Positions 1-8,468 of a DNA stretch of 64,000 nucleotides are shown one piece after another. A program made the translations under genes and the position numbers. The stretch spans positions 62,001 through 126,000 of the forward strand of contig NZ_JQKW01000008.1 of NCBI RefSeq assembly GCF_000746255.1, given 5' to 3'. Below the pieces are notes generated by a model. The model was not told where the DNA came from, searched no databases, and worked only from the letters and a program-made list of their open reading frames with translations. This DNA comes from Thermodesulfobacterium hydrogeniphilum (lineage in GTDB: Bacteria; Desulfobacterota; Thermodesulfobacteria; Thermodesulfobacteriales; Thermodesulfobacteriaceae). Each line of letters opens with the position of its first letter. The first letter of the stretch is position 1.

Positions 1-344
1 GTGGCAACATAGTAGAGGTTTTACATGGAGGCAAGGGAGAGCTTGTTTGCTGCAATCAGCCAATGCATCTTTATCAAGAAAATACTACAGATGCAGCCAA
101 GGAAAAACATGTTCCTGTAATAGAAAAAGTAGAAGGTGGATATAAAGTAAAGGTAGGGAGTGTTCCTCATCCTATGGAAGAAAAACATTATATTGAATGG
201 ATTGAGCTTATTGCTGATGGAAAAGTTTATAGAAAATTTCTAAATCCCGGTGATATACCTGAGGCAATTTTTGAAATTAAAGCAAAAAAAGTTGCAGCCA
301 GAGAATATTGCAATTTACATGGTTTATGGAAGGCAGAGGGTTAA
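1..344 (+). CDS. dfx: Desulfoferrodoxin / superoxide reductase (5' truncated by window edge)
   Basis: This non-haem iron enzyme reduces superoxide to hydrogen peroxide in the cytoplasm of anaerobes. The reading frame is open from base 3 and encodes [21 protein letters not shown] before the ATG at 63, so that ATG is internal. The missing upstream part should hold the first Cys pair of the rubredoxin-like centre I; the CC pair here is its second half. The C-terminal half is the neelaredoxin domain with centre II ligands, including the ending EYCNLHGLW, which carries the Cys and His ligands. Only 26 bp separate it from the downstream peroxiredoxin, which would remove the peroxide it makes. The N-terminus lies outside the window. 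Confidence 0.93.
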   Translation, partial: GNIVEVLHGGKGELVCCNQPMHLYQENTTDAAKEKHVPVIEKVEGGYKVKVGSVPHPMEEKHYIEWIELIADGKVYRKFLNPGDIPEAIFEIKAKKVAAREYCNLHGLWKAEG

Positions 345-370
345 AAATTATATAAAGGAGGAGGGAAATT

Positions 371-985
371 ATGGCGATAAAAGTAGGATCACCAGCACCA
401 GATTTTAAGGCAATGGCATTTGTAAATGGAAAGTTTAAAGAGATAAAACTTTCAGATTACAAAGGCAAATGGGTAATTTTATGCTTTTATCCAGCTGATT
501 TTACATTTGTTTGACCTACAGAGATTACCGCAGTTGCGGTAAAGTATGACGAAATTAAAAAACTTGATGCAGAAGTATTGGCTATAAGCACAGATACTCA
601 GTTTGTTCACAAAATCTGGCAAGAAGTTGAACTCAGCAAGATGGTAGAGGGTGGAGTGCCTTATCCTCTGGTTTCTGATCCAGGTGGAAAAATCGGAAGC
701 ATGTATGGAGTTTATGATGAATCTGCTGGAATTAATGTAAGAGGAAGATTTATTATTGATCCAGATGGTATTATTCAAGCAATGGAAATTTTATCTCCAC
801 CAGTTGGTAGAAATGTAAATGAGCTTATCAGACAATTACAAGCTTATCAGCATGTGCGTAAGACTGGAGGTAAAGAAGTATGTCCTGCTGGTTGGAGGCC
901 AGGTAAAACTATTCTTAAACCAGGTCCTGATTTAGTGGGTAATGTCTGGAAAGTGTGGAAACCAAGCGAAGCTTTTGAAGAGTAA
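371..985 (+). CDS. Selenocysteine-containing 2-Cys peroxiredoxin (in-frame TGA at codon 48)
   Basis: A thiol/selenol peroxidase of the AhpC/Prx1 type, 204 residues if TGA 512-514 is read through. The frame opens at ATG 371 behind the RBS AAAGGAGGAGGG and shows ordinary Prx sequence ([16 protein letters not shown]). It meets TGA exactly where the peroxidatic Cys of the PxxxTxxC motif belongs (P41, T45, U48), then continues in the same frame as PTEITAVAV to the end. The resolving Cys is C171 in EVCPAGW. A hairpin at 525-542 sits where a bacterial SECIS should be. It forms an operon with the superoxide reductase upstream. Alternative: a nonsense mutation, less likely because nothing else in the gene is damaged. 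Confidence 0.88.
525..542 (+). promoter_or_regulatory. Putative SECIS hairpin for the UGA at 512-514
   Basis: TTACCGCA-GT-TGCGGTAA is a perfect 8-bp inverted repeat starting 10 nt after the UGA. With the A-U closing pair opened it gives a 7-bp stem and an AGUU loop, the loop G lying 19 nt after the UGA. Bacterial SECIS elements lie inside the coding region just downstream of UGA and carry a G in a small apical loop, so position and form fit. SelB binding is inferred. Confidence 0.7.
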
Positions 986-1000
986 ACTTTTAAAGACTAT

Positions 1001-1032
1001 GCGGGAGAAATCCCCGCTTTTATTTATTTTTT
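1001..1032 (+). terminator. Rho-independent terminator after the peroxiredoxin gene
   Basis: GCGGGA-GAAA-TCCCCGC forms a G+C-rich stem (one extra C on the 3' side), followed by a T-rich tract TTTTATTTATTTTTT. It starts 15 bp after the peroxiredoxin stop codon and ends the dfx-peroxiredoxin unit. Confidence 0.8.
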
Positions 1033-1109
1033 AAATGTCCTTTTTAAAAAATCTGAAATGTTTGATCTACAGAAATTAAATAATCTTTTTATAAATTCTT
1101 AATAGAGTA

Positions 1110-1138
1110 TTGCAAAATTCCGTTTTTGGGTATTATAT
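1110..1138 (+). promoter_or_regulatory. Candidate sigma-70 promoter for the DAHP synthase gene
   Basis: TTGCAA (1110-1115) and TTATAT (1133-1138) are 17 bp apart and lie about 50 bp before the coding start, within a promoter-sized gap after a terminator. The boxes are imperfect and the surroundings A+T-rich, so this is a moderate call. Confidence 0.4.
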
Positions 1139-1188
1139 TAACAATTAGTATTTAATATAAAAATTAGATATCCAAGGAGGGATCAAAA

Positions 1189-2301
1189 ATGATTATCATT
1201 ATGGAGCCTCATGTTACTCAAGAAAGTTCAGAATTCAAGTCTTTGTTAAAATATTTAGAACGATTTCCCCACTTGAAGATAAAAGTTATGGAAAGTAAAG
1301 GGGTTACGCGAAATGTTTTAGAAATTCATCTCATAGGAGAGGATTACATGGTGTCTCAAGAAGAAATAGAAAGTTTACCAGGCGTTGAAAAAGCTATAAA
1401 AGTAACCACTAAATATAGACTCATTGGAAGGCATGGAATATTAAGTGATTTTGGGTTTGAATATAAAGGTATCCAGTTTAATCAAGATACCTTTCATATT
1501 TTTCCTGGATTATGTGCTGTTGATACTTATGAAAATACAGAAGTTATTTTTAAAACATTAAAAGAAAACAATGTATATTGTGCTCGCATGGGAGCTTATA
1601 AACCCAGAACCTCTCCTTATGATTTCCAAGGGCATGGTAAAGAATGTTTGCCCTGGCTTTTTGATTTAGCAGGTAAATATGATATCAAAATAATTGTAAT
1701 GGAAGTCTTAGCACCTTATCATATAGATGAAATAAAAGAAGCTTTAGATCTTACTGGTCATCCCTGTGGAGTTATCCTCCAAATAGGAACCAGAAATGCT
1801 CAAAATTTTGAATTATTAAAAGCTGTTGGTAGGCAAAAAGAATTCCCAGTTCTTTATAAAAGGGGATACGGTTTAGCTTTAGAAGAAAGCCTTAATGCTG
1901 TAGAATATATAGCCTCAGAAGGAAATACTAATATAATATTTTGTTTAAGAGGTGTTAGAACCCATCTTGGAGATCCCCATAGAAATTTAGTAGATTTTGC
2001 ACATGTTCCTGTAGTAAAAAGACTCACCAGACTTCCTGTATGTATAGATCCTTCTCATCCTATTGGTTCAAGAGTAAAAGCACCTGATGGCATTAGAGAT
2101 ATTTATCATGTTACTGCTCAAGGGGTTATTGTAGGAGCTAATGCAGTTTTAGTGGAGTTTCATCCTTGTCCAGAAAAAGCCCTTTGTGATGGACCTCAGG
2201 CTATACCCTTAAATGAGCTTCCTTTATATCTGGAATATGTCCATAAGGTAAGAGAAACCTATTTAGAGCTAAAAAATTTGGTAAATGAGAAAAGCTCTTA
2301 A
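1189..2301 (+). CDS. aroF: 3-deoxy-7-phosphoheptulonate (DAHP) synthase, class I beta-like, divergent
   Basis: Condenses phosphoenolpyruvate with erythrose 4-phosphate, the first step of the shikimate pathway. Roughly residues 1-90 form an extra N-terminal domain; the TIM barrel follows. Recognisable motifs are KPRTSPYDFQGHG, LQIGTRNAQNFELL, IDPSHPIGSR and EFHPCPEKALCDGPQ. The four metal ligands expected for this family appear kept: Cys in GLCAVD, His in DPSH, Glu in VEFHP, Asp in DGPQ. The usual GPCSVE signature is altered to PGLCAVDT and the usual ERG to LRG, so this is a divergent branch. The RBS AAGGAGGG precedes ATG 1189. It stands alone, with its own candidate promoter and terminator. 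370 residues, slightly longer than the usual 340. Confidence 0.85.
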   Translation: MIIIMEPHVTQESSEFKSLLKYLERFPHLKIKVMESKGVTRNVLEIHLIGEDYMVSQEEIESLPGVEKAIKVTTKYRLIGRHGILSDFGFEYKGIQFNQDTFHIFPGLCAVDTYENTEVIFKTLKENNVYCARMGAYKPRTSPYDFQGHGKECLPWLFDLAGKYDIKIIVMEVLAPYHIDEIKEALDLTGHPCGVILQIGTRNAQNFELLKAVGRQKEFPVLYKRGYGLALEESLNAVEYIASEGNTNIIFCLRGVRTHLGDPHRNLVDFAHVPVVKRLTRLPVCIDPSHPIGSRVKAPDGIRDIYHVTAQGVIVGANAVLVEFHPCPEKALCDGPQAIPLNELPLYLEYVHKVRETYLELKNLVNEKSS

Positions 2302-2305
2302 TTTT

Positions 2306-2338
2306 AAAACACCCTTTGGCAAGAGCCAAAGGTGTTTT
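2306..2338 (+). terminator. Terminator between convergent aroF and DJ-1 genes
   Basis: AAAACACCCTTTGGC-AAGA-GCCAAAGGTGTTTT is a long stem with one bulged C, A-rich on the 5' side and T-rich on the 3' side, so it can work in both directions. It fills the whole 40-bp gap between the two convergent genes. Confidence 0.85.
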
Positions 2339-2341
2339 ATT

Positions 2342-2926
2342 TTAGTTTTTCAACAAGTTTAAAATAGCTTTAGCAAATTCTTCTGCAGCAAAGGGACCTG
2401 CTCCAGTAACTATTTTGCCATCTATTTCTACAGGCTTTCCAGTATAAATAGCTCCTTTCTCTTCCAAAGCTTTTCCTTCTGATTGCCATACTGTAGCCTT
2501 TTTCCCTTTTAAAACTCCAGCTTCAGCTAAAATCCTTGGAGCAAGACAGATAGCTCCAAGAACTTTCCCTTTAACTACAGCTTCTCTGGCAATTTTATGA
2601 GCAACAGGATTATGAAAATATTCCTGAGCTCCAATTCCTCCTACAAAAACTATAGCATCATAATCATCTACATTTACCTGATCAATTAGAATTTGAGGAG
2701 TAACCAATGCTCCAAGCATACCCTTAGCTGGTTTTAAAGATGAAGAAGCAATAACAACTTGATAGCCTTCTTTCTCAAAAAGTTTTTTAGGTATTAAAAG
2801 CTCTTCATCTCTAAAATTTTGAAAGGCAATAATCATAAGGATTTTCTTGCCCATTTTAGCCTCCCCTATGTTATTACTTAATAATATCATCATAATCAAA
2901 ATTAATAGACCTTTTAAATACTTCAT
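2342..2926 (-). CDS. DJ-1/PfpI family protein with N-terminal signal-like segment
   Basis: Member of the DJ-1/PfpI superfamily (chaperone, glyoxalase, deglycase or amidase-like activities; the exact role cannot be read). The fold is visible in FVGGIGAQEY and the nucleophile elbow AICLAPRIL with its Cys. Residues 1-22 (MKYLKGLLILIMMILLSNNI) are a hydrophobic leader, unusual for this family. Start 2926 has the RBS AGGAGG, but a second ATG at 2854 (residue 25, MGKKILMII) also has a strong RBS, GGGGAGG. From there the protein has the usual family length of about 170 residues. Both an exported and a cytoplasmic form are possible. It precedes no obvious partner; AOR lies upstream on the same strand. 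Confidence 0.85.
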   Translation of the reverse strand: MKYLKGLLILIMMILLSNNIGEAKMGKKILMIIAFQNFRDEELLIPKKLFEKEGYQVVIASSSLKPAKGMLGALVTPQILIDQVNVDDYDAIVFVGGIGAQEYFHNPVAHKIAREAVVKGKVLGAICLAPRILAEAGVLKGKKATVWQSEGKALEEKGAIYTGKPVEIDGKIVTGAGPFAAEEFAKAILNLLKN

Positions 2927-2948
2927 TATAACTTCCTCCTATCTAAAC

Positions 2949-4751
2949 TTAGATGATTTCTAAATTTTTAAGTTTTTCCTCTATGGGGAAACCTTTTTCA
3001 TCCCATCCTCTTATTTCATAATACTTAGGTAAAAGTTCAGGTAATTTATGAACATATCCTTTAGAAGCACCTTCTGAAATTGGCTCTGAAAGAAATCTTT
3101 TAGGAAGTATATCTTCCTTAGGATCAATTCCTGCTTTTAAATTGAATAACCTTTCTAAATTATAAATTCTTTCTCCTGCTTCAAGTAATTTTTCTTCTGT
3201 ATAACCAGTTCCACAAACAGCATTTATAAAATCTGTATAATCCTTTAAATTTAAAGCGAAAGAAGTAAAAAGACATATTCCTAAGGAATCTATTACTGCT
3301 GTAAGATCTTGAAAAAGTTTTGTCCATTCAGCTTTACCTTCTAAAGAAAATCTATCAAGTTTTTTAGGAATACCCAGTATTTCAACAGAAATTAAATATC
3401 CTCTTACATGACAACCACCTCTATTAGAAGTAGCGTATTCCAAACCCTGTCCTTGTGCACCTCTTGGATCATAAGCAGGAAGTTCTTGTTTTTTCACTGA
3501 CATAGAAAATTCCGGAACTCCATAAGCTTCACAAAGTCTGTAAGATCCTTCTGCTAATTTATCACCAAATCCTTCTCTTTTTCCCATTTTTATAGTCCAT
3601 CCTATAATAGCTTGTGGATCACCAAAATTTAAAGATAAACCATCCTTAGCTATTTCCTCATCTTTTATATAGCCTTTTTGATATAGCTCCATAGCAGATG
3701 CAATAGTAGCTCCAGCGGAAATAGTATCTATTCCATATTCGTTACACCAGTAATTGGCTTCAGCTATAGCATTTAAATCATAAACCTCACAATTTGCACC
3801 AAAAGCCCAAATTGTTTCATATTCAGGTCCCCCGATTTCTTTTTTCTCTTTTAAATTCACTATTCTTCCACATGCTATAGGACATCTGTAACAGGCATAT
3901 TTTTTAACAAAAATAGTATTTGCCATGGTTTCACCACTTATTTTATTAGCATATTTAGTATAAGCCTTTTGAAAATTGGCTGTAGGAAAAATTCCATTTT
4001 CATTTATTATATTTACAAGGATCGCTGTTCCATAAGTAGGGAGTCCTTGTCCTGTAACAGGATGTTCCCGCAGTTTTCTTAATTTTTCCATAACTACATT
4101 TTTAACTTTTTCCTTATCTGCCACTTTTACATTATTAGAACCTTTAACTACAATAGCTTTTACATTTTTAGATCCCATTACTGCACCAACTCCTGATCTA
4201 CCAGCTGCTCTTTCATAATCATTCATTACACATGCAATCTTTACCAGTTTTTCACCAGCAGGCCCGATACAAAGAACTTTTACTTTGTCTCCATGTTCTT
4301 TTTTAAGTATATCTGTTGTTTCAGAAACTAATTTACCCCATAAGTTAGAAGCATCCTTAATTTCAATTTGGTCATCTTCAATAATTATATAAACTGGGTT
4401 CTCTGCTCTCCCTTCTAAAATAATCATATCATAACCCGCTGTTTTTAATTCTGCTCCAAAGTATCCACCTGAATTAGAACATGCTATAGTTCCTGTTAAA
4501 GGAGACTTGGTAATTACCATATATCTTCCACTTGAAGGAACAGAGGTTCCTGTTAAAGGACCAGTAGCAACAATAAATTTATTTTCTGGACTTAATGGAT
4601 CTAACTTAGGATCTATTTCTTCAAAAAGATATTTACTTGCAAGTCCTCTACCACCAATATATTTCTTTGCCCAGTCTTTGTTTAAATCTTCTACCTTAAT
4701 GTTTCTATTGCTTAAATCTATTCTTAAAATTTTTCCAGTATATCCAAACAT
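2949..4751 (-). CDS. aor: Aldehyde ferredoxin oxidoreductase (tungsten/molybdenum)
   Basis: Oxidises aldehydes to carboxylic acids, passing electrons to ferredoxin, in anaerobic carbon metabolism. 600 residues, the family's usual size. The N-terminal pterin-binding domain shows [23 protein letters not shown] and TGPLTGT. Further on come [11 protein letters not shown] and [19 protein letters not shown]. The 4Fe-4S ligands are CYRCPIAC (about residue 290) plus a distant Cys in DSLGICLF. A longer frame could start at a TTG at 4766, but that codon overlaps the RBS GAGGAGG, which is correctly spaced for ATG 4751, so 4751 is used. The cofactor metal, presumed tungsten, cannot be told from sequence alone. 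Confidence 0.95.
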   Translation of the reverse strand: MFGYTGKILRIDLSNRNIKVEDLNKDWAKKYIGGRGLASKYLFEEIDPKLDPLSPENKFIVATGPLTGTSVPSSGRYMVITKSPLTGTIACSNSGGYFGAELKTAGYDMIILEGRAENPVYIIIEDDQIEIKDASNLWGKLVSETTDILKKEHGDKVKVLCIGPAGEKLVKIACVMNDYERAAGRSGVGAVMGSKNVKAIVVKGSNNVKVADKEKVKNVVMEKLRKLREHPVTGQGLPTYGTAILVNIINENGIFPTANFQKAYTKYANKISGETMANTIFVKKYACYRCPIACGRIVNLKEKKEIGGPEYETIWAFGANCEVYDLNAIAEANYWCNEYGIDTISAGATIASAMELYQKGYIKDEEIAKDGLSLNFGDPQAIIGWTIKMGKREGFGDKLAEGSYRLCEAYGVPEFSMSVKKQELPAYDPRGAQGQGLEYATSNRGGCHVRGYLISVEILGIPKKLDRFSLEGKAEWTKLFQDLTAVIDSLGICLFTSFALNLKDYTDFINAVCGTGYTEEKLLEAGERIYNLERLFNLKAGIDPKEDILPKRFLSEPISEGASKGYVHKLPELLPKYYEIRGWDEKGFPIEEKLKNLEII

Positions 4752-4877
4752 AATTTTCCTCCTCAATATGTTTTATATGTTTATTTTTATAATTAAAAAT
4801 TATTATAAAGTCAAGTTTTATCGTTGTAGTATTTACACAAACTTGTTACAGTCAAAAATTTATATAAAATTTTTTAT

Positions 4878-5729
4878 ATGAAATACATTCAGCCTTTTGA
4901 TCCCTGGAAATCTTCTCTTTGCACCTGCCCTCCAAAATATAGCCTGAATCCTTATACAGGATGTGGACATGGATGTCTTTATTGCTATGCTACAAGCTTT
5001 ATTAAAAATTTTTATAGCCCAAGACCCAAAAAAGATTTTTTAAAAATTGTAATAAAGGACTTAGTCAAACTTCCAAAAAATAGTCTTATTTCCTTATCTA
5101 ATTCCTCTGACCCTTATCAACCCTTGGAAAATTTATATGAACATACCAAAAAATTTTTGAATTTTCTTTTAGGAACCTCTTATAGAGTTTTAATTATTAC
5201 TAAGTCCGATCTTATTTTAAGAGATATAAAGCTTTTAACCAAGTTAAGATGTGCTGTTAGTATTACTATAACTTCAAAGACTTTAAGTAAAAAACTTGAG
5301 CCAGGAGCTCCAGGTTATAAAAACAGATTGAAAGCGGTAAAAATTCTTTCTGAAGCAGGAATACCTGTATCTGTTAGGCTTGATCCTATTATACCGGGAC
5401 TTAATGAAAAAGAAATTTTTGAAATCCTTGATGAAATTGTTCCTTATGTAAAACATATTACTGTTAGCACTTATAAAGCCAGACCCGATTCTTTAAAAAG
5501 ATTAATAAACGCCTTTCCAGAAAAAAAGAAACTTTTGGAAGAACTTTATTTAGAAAAGGGGAAAAGATTAAGCGGAGCTATTTATCTTCCAGATAAACTG
5601 AGATATAAGTTGATAAAACCTCTTTATGAAAAAGCTAAAAAGTATAATCTTTCTTTTGCTACCTGCAGAGAAGCCTTAGATAAATTTAAAAATCCTGGAA
5701 AATGCGACGGAAGCTTTTTGATAATTTGA
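4878..5729 (+). CDS. Radical SAM protein of the spore-photoproduct-lyase-like (SPL) type
   Basis: Radical SAM enzyme of unknown substrate, 283 residues. The N-terminal CGHGCLYCYA gives the C-x3-C-x2-C ligands of the SAM-bound 4Fe-4S cluster; NPYTGCGHGC and SNSSDPYQPLE are characteristic of the SplB/Rv2578c-like group. RLDPIIPGLNE in the middle and a C-terminal half with a further Cys pair (C in FATCREA and GKCDG) follow. Members occur in many non-sporulating thermophiles; DNA photoproduct repair is possible but not shown. No clear RBS precedes ATG 4878. It is divergent from AOR and convergent with the next gene, so it is probably monocistronic. Confidence 0.82.
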   Translation: MKYIQPFDPWKSSLCTCPPKYSLNPYTGCGHGCLYCYATSFIKNFYSPRPKKDFLKIVIKDLVKLPKNSLISLSNSSDPYQPLENLYEHTKKFLNFLLGTSYRVLIITKSDLILRDIKLLTKLRCAVSITITSKTLSKKLEPGAPGYKNRLKAVKILSEAGIPVSVRLDPIIPGLNEKEIFEILDEIVPYVKHITVSTYKARPDSLKRLINAFPEKKKLLEELYLEKGKRLSGAIYLPDKLRYKLIKPLYEKAKKYNLSFATCREALDKFKNPGKCDGSFLII

Positions 5730-5732
5730 TTT

Positions 5733-6413
5733 TTACTTCTTTCCTATATACAAATTTACAATTCCAAAAGTTAGAGGATAATTTTTGATTTCTTTGAAAC
5801 CACATTCAGAAAGCATAGTTTTTATTTTTTCAGGAGGAGGAAATTTTTTAATAGAATCTGCAAGATAAAGGTAAGCCTCTTTATCTTTTGTTAAAATTCC
5901 TCCTAAAAAAGGCATATAGTAATCCAGATAAATTTTGTAAATTTTTTGAAAGATAAGATTTTTGGGCCAAGAAAATTCAAGAATTACCAATTTTCCGTTG
6001 GATTTTAAAACCCTGAAAAATTCTTTTAGAGCTTTCTTTTTATTAGGTAAATTCCTTAAACCAAAGGCTATGCTTATTCCTCCAAAAGCATTATCTTTAA
6101 AAGGTAAAATTTCAGCATCTCCACAAATAGGATAAACAGGTCTATTATTCAATCTTTTTTTTCCATAAAATAACATAGAAAAACTAAAATCAAGTCCGTA
6201 AATTTTAACAGGTTTTTTCTTTAAAATTTCCAGAGTTAGAGTATAAGGACCACAACAAAGGTCAAGCAGTGGAGGCTCTGCTTCTTTTAAAATTTCTGCT
6301 ACTTTTTTTCTCCACAGTTTATCCTGCCCAAAACTGCCTATTAAATTAACAAGATCATACTTTTTTACAATGCGATCAAATTTTTCTTTAACAAATCTTT
6401 TATGCAAATCCAT
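5733..6413 (-). CDS. menG: Demethylmenaquinone methyltransferase
   Basis: SAM-dependent methyltransferase for the last step of menaquinone synthesis (UbiE/MenG family), acting at the membrane face. The N-terminus FDRIVKKYDLVN matches the family lead-in, LLDLCCGPYTLTLEIL is the SAM-binding loop, and GLRNLPNKKKALKEFFRVL and the C-terminal YLADSIKKFPPPEKI are typical UbiE signatures. 226 residues, normal length. It lies 8 bp downstream of mqnA in the menaquinone run, which supports the menaquinone rather than the ubiquinone role. Confidence 0.9.
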   Translation of the reverse strand: MDLHKRFVKEKFDRIVKKYDLVNLIGSFGQDKLWRKKVAEILKEAEPPLLDLCCGPYTLTLEILKKKPVKIYGLDFSFSMLFYGKKRLNNRPVYPICGDAEILPFKDNAFGGISIAFGLRNLPNKKKALKEFFRVLKSNGKLVILEFSWPKNLIFQKIYKIYLDYYMPFLGGILTKDKEAYLYLADSIKKFPPPEKIKTMLSECGFKEIKNYPLTFGIVNLYIGKK

Positions 6414-6421
6414 AAAACAAT

Positions 6422-7249
6422 TTATACCTCAAAAAATTTCAACTCAGGTATAGAAGGAATAATCTTTTTTTTATAAAGATATCCACAAAATGTTAAAAAT
6501 GCTTTCTGTTTTAAACCTGAAAAATCATATTCTAAATGGGTTAAATAATTGTAAACAAATTCTTTGGGGAACTTTAAATAACTTTTTTCTACAATCTTTT
6601 CTAAATTGGAAAAAGCACAAGCTCTGGCATAGTAAATATTTAAACAAAAATCTCTCAGAAGCCTTTTATATTTTTCAGCTATCTCTTCTCTAATTATAAA
6701 TAAAGCAAAAATAAAGGGAAGATGAGTGTATTTAAGCCATAATTCTGCAAGATCTGTAATAAACATCTCTTGATTATTCAATTGCAAAGTTAAGGCTTCA
6801 TCTCCTATAGCTAAATACCCTGCCAATTCTTTTTTTTCTTCCTTTTTTAAATTATTCCAATTGGTGGAAAGATAAATATAATCTGGTTTTATATTAATAA
6901 AATCTTCCATAAGGATTCTCAAAAGATTAAAAGAGCTTTCAGTTTCAGGAGTAATTCCTATTTTTTTGGCATTAAGTTTTTCAAGAGGCTCTTTATGACA
7001 GAGAATTACACTTTTTACCTCACCTACAGCACTTATAGAAATATCCGGAAGAAGAAGATATTTATTAAAATCTCTGGCATAAACTACACTTGAACTAAGA
7101 CTCCCATGGATTTCTCCTCTGGCTAAGCTAAGGTTTAATTTTTTGGGAATTTCAAGTAATATTTCAAAATTAACATTATTCTTGGGTAAATAAAATAGAA
7201 GTGGTAAAGTATTTAAATAAAATGGTATTCCTATTTTTAATCTAAACAT
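6422..7249 (-). CDS. mqnA: Chorismate dehydratase, futalosine menaquinone pathway
   Basis: MqnA removes water from chorismate to give 3-enolpyruvylbenzoate, the entry reaction of the futalosine route. The sequence has the periplasmic-binding-protein-like fold of this family: GIPFYLNTLPLLFYL at the start, LSLARGEIHGSLSSSVVYAR, SVILCHKEPLEKL, YLAIGDEAL and LAELWLKYTHLPFIFALF. 275 residues, as expected. Its start overlaps the upstream amidohydrolase gene by 8 bp, indicating translational coupling. MqnD shares the fold, but the conserved W-x3-T-x-LPF motif and position beside mqnC favour MqnA. Confidence 0.9.
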   Translation of the reverse strand: MFRLKIGIPFYLNTLPLLFYLPKNNVNFEILLEIPKKLNLSLARGEIHGSLSSSVVYARDFNKYLLLPDISISAVGEVKSVILCHKEPLEKLNAKKIGITPETESSFNLLRILMEDFINIKPDYIYLSTNWNNLKKEEKKELAGYLAIGDEALTLQLNNQEMFITDLAELWLKYTHLPFIFALFIIREEIAEKYKRLLRDFCLNIYYARACAFSNLEKIVEKSYLKFPKEFVYNYLTHLEYDFSGLKQKAFLTFCGYLYKKKIIPSIPELKFFEV

Positions 7250-8468
7250 AGACTCTAAATATTACCTCTTTTTCAGAATATACTAAATCCTCTAAAATTT
7301 TTTTTAAATTTTCAGAAAGTTTGTCTTTTATCTCTATTATTATAAGATTTGGTTTATAATCTGGCATAATTGCTCCCATATTACTAAATCCCAAAATATG
7401 TGCTCCATTATAAGTTGCCATTTTCAACAATTCTTCTATGGAAATATCTGTAAAAAAACTATGTAAAACTTTTATTTCATCCCATATAGATAAATGATCA
7501 TTGCTTGCAAAACTATCTGTTCCTATACATACTTCTATTCCTGCATTTAAAAATTTCTTTAATTTAGGAATTCCAACTCCTATAAAAATATTGCTTTTGG
7601 GACAAATACAAATTTTAACATTTTTTTCTTTTAAAATTTTAATATCTTCCTCATCTACATAAACTGCATGAATTAAAAGTGTATTCTCATCTAATACTCC
7701 CAAACTGTTAAGATATTTTACAGGACTTACCTTAGGTGGAATAAAACTATCATTCCAGATTCCTCTTTCCTTTAAAAGTTTTGACCATTGTCCTTTACCT
7801 GTTTGTAAAAATTCTACTTCCTCAGAAGACTCAGCACAATGAATACAAAAAAGTCTTTTTCTTTTTTTATTGTAAGATTTGATAGCCTGAATTAAAAGAG
7901 GAGCTACAGTATGTGGTGCATGAGCTGAATAGGTGATTTTAAAATTTGAACATGGATATTTAATATATAACTCTTTTAAGTTATAAACTCCTTGAAAATT
8001 TAAAACTTCCTGGAAAAAATATCCATAAAAAGGTGATTGACAGAGGAGATCCAAGGTTATAGCAATATTTCCTACATCTCCTATAATTCCTATACCTTCT
8101 TTCCAAAAACCTTCTATAGTTAATTTAGCAGCTTCTTTCATTTCTATAGGAGTGAGTTGTTCTCTCATTTTTATAACATTTCTTACCCATAAAATAAAGC
8201 TTCCCGAAGGAGGAATTCTGTATTTAAGAGCTGAAAGTTCTAAATGAGTATGAGCATTTGTTAAAGCTGGCATTATAACAGCATCTTCAAAATCTATGAG
8301 TTTAGCATCAATTACTTCTTTTGAAAGTTCTTTATAAGTTCCAATTTTTGTTATTTTTTTATCTTTGATTTCTATAGCACCATCAAAAATAGGAGAGGAT
8401 AAAATAGGGAGAACCCACTTAGCTCTTAAAAGATAATGATGATAAGACTGAGCCTGTATATTTTCCAT
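7242..8468 (-). CDS. Amidohydrolase, probable aminodeoxyfutalosine deaminase
   Basis: Metal-dependent amidohydrolase of the chlorohydrolase/adenosine-deaminase-like group, 408 residues. The metal ligands are visible: NAHTHLELS (His-x-His), an AHAPHT segment, HCAESSEEVEF, a His in LLIHAVYV, and the catalytic Asp in GTDSFASND. In bacteria with the futalosine pathway, proteins of this kind convert 6-amino-6-deoxyfutalosine to 6-deoxyfutalosine by deamination. The gene lies between mqnC and mqnA with overlaps at both ends, which is the main reason for that assignment. It could otherwise be an S-adenosylhomocysteine or guanine deaminase-like enzyme. Confidence 0.8.
   Translation of the reverse strand: MENIQAQSYHHYLLRAKWVLPILSSPIFDGAIEIKDKKITKIGTYKELSKEVIDAKLIDFEDAVIMPALTNAHTHLELSALKYRIPPSGSFILWVRNVIKMREQLTPIEMKEAAKLTIEGFWKEGIGIIGDVGNIAITLDLLCQSPFYGYFFQEVLNFQGVYNLKELYIKYPCSNFKITYSAHAPHTVAPLLIQAIKSYNKKRKRLFCIHCAESSEEVEFLQTGKGQWSKLLKERGIWNDSFIPPKVSPVKYLNSLGVLDENTLLIHAVYVDEEDIKILKEKNVKICICPKSNIFIGVGIPKLKKFLNAGIEVCIGTDSFASNDHLSIWDEIKVLHSFFTDISIEELLKMATYNGAHILGFSNMGAIMPDYKPNLIIIEIKDKLSENLKKILEDLVYSEKEVIFRVYV

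Noticed and set aside
63-344. ATG 63 as the start of the desulfoferrodoxin
   Set aside because: The frame is open to the window edge and encodes conserved desulfoferrodoxin sequence before this ATG, so the gene is cut by the window, not short.
479-778. Minus-strand ORF over the peroxiredoxin gene
   Set aside because: Shadow of a conserved coding region, with no RBS or homology.
578-985. A 135-residue peroxiredoxin starting at 578
   Set aside because: It begins after the catalytic site; conserved Prx sequence runs in the same frame from 371 through the TGA.
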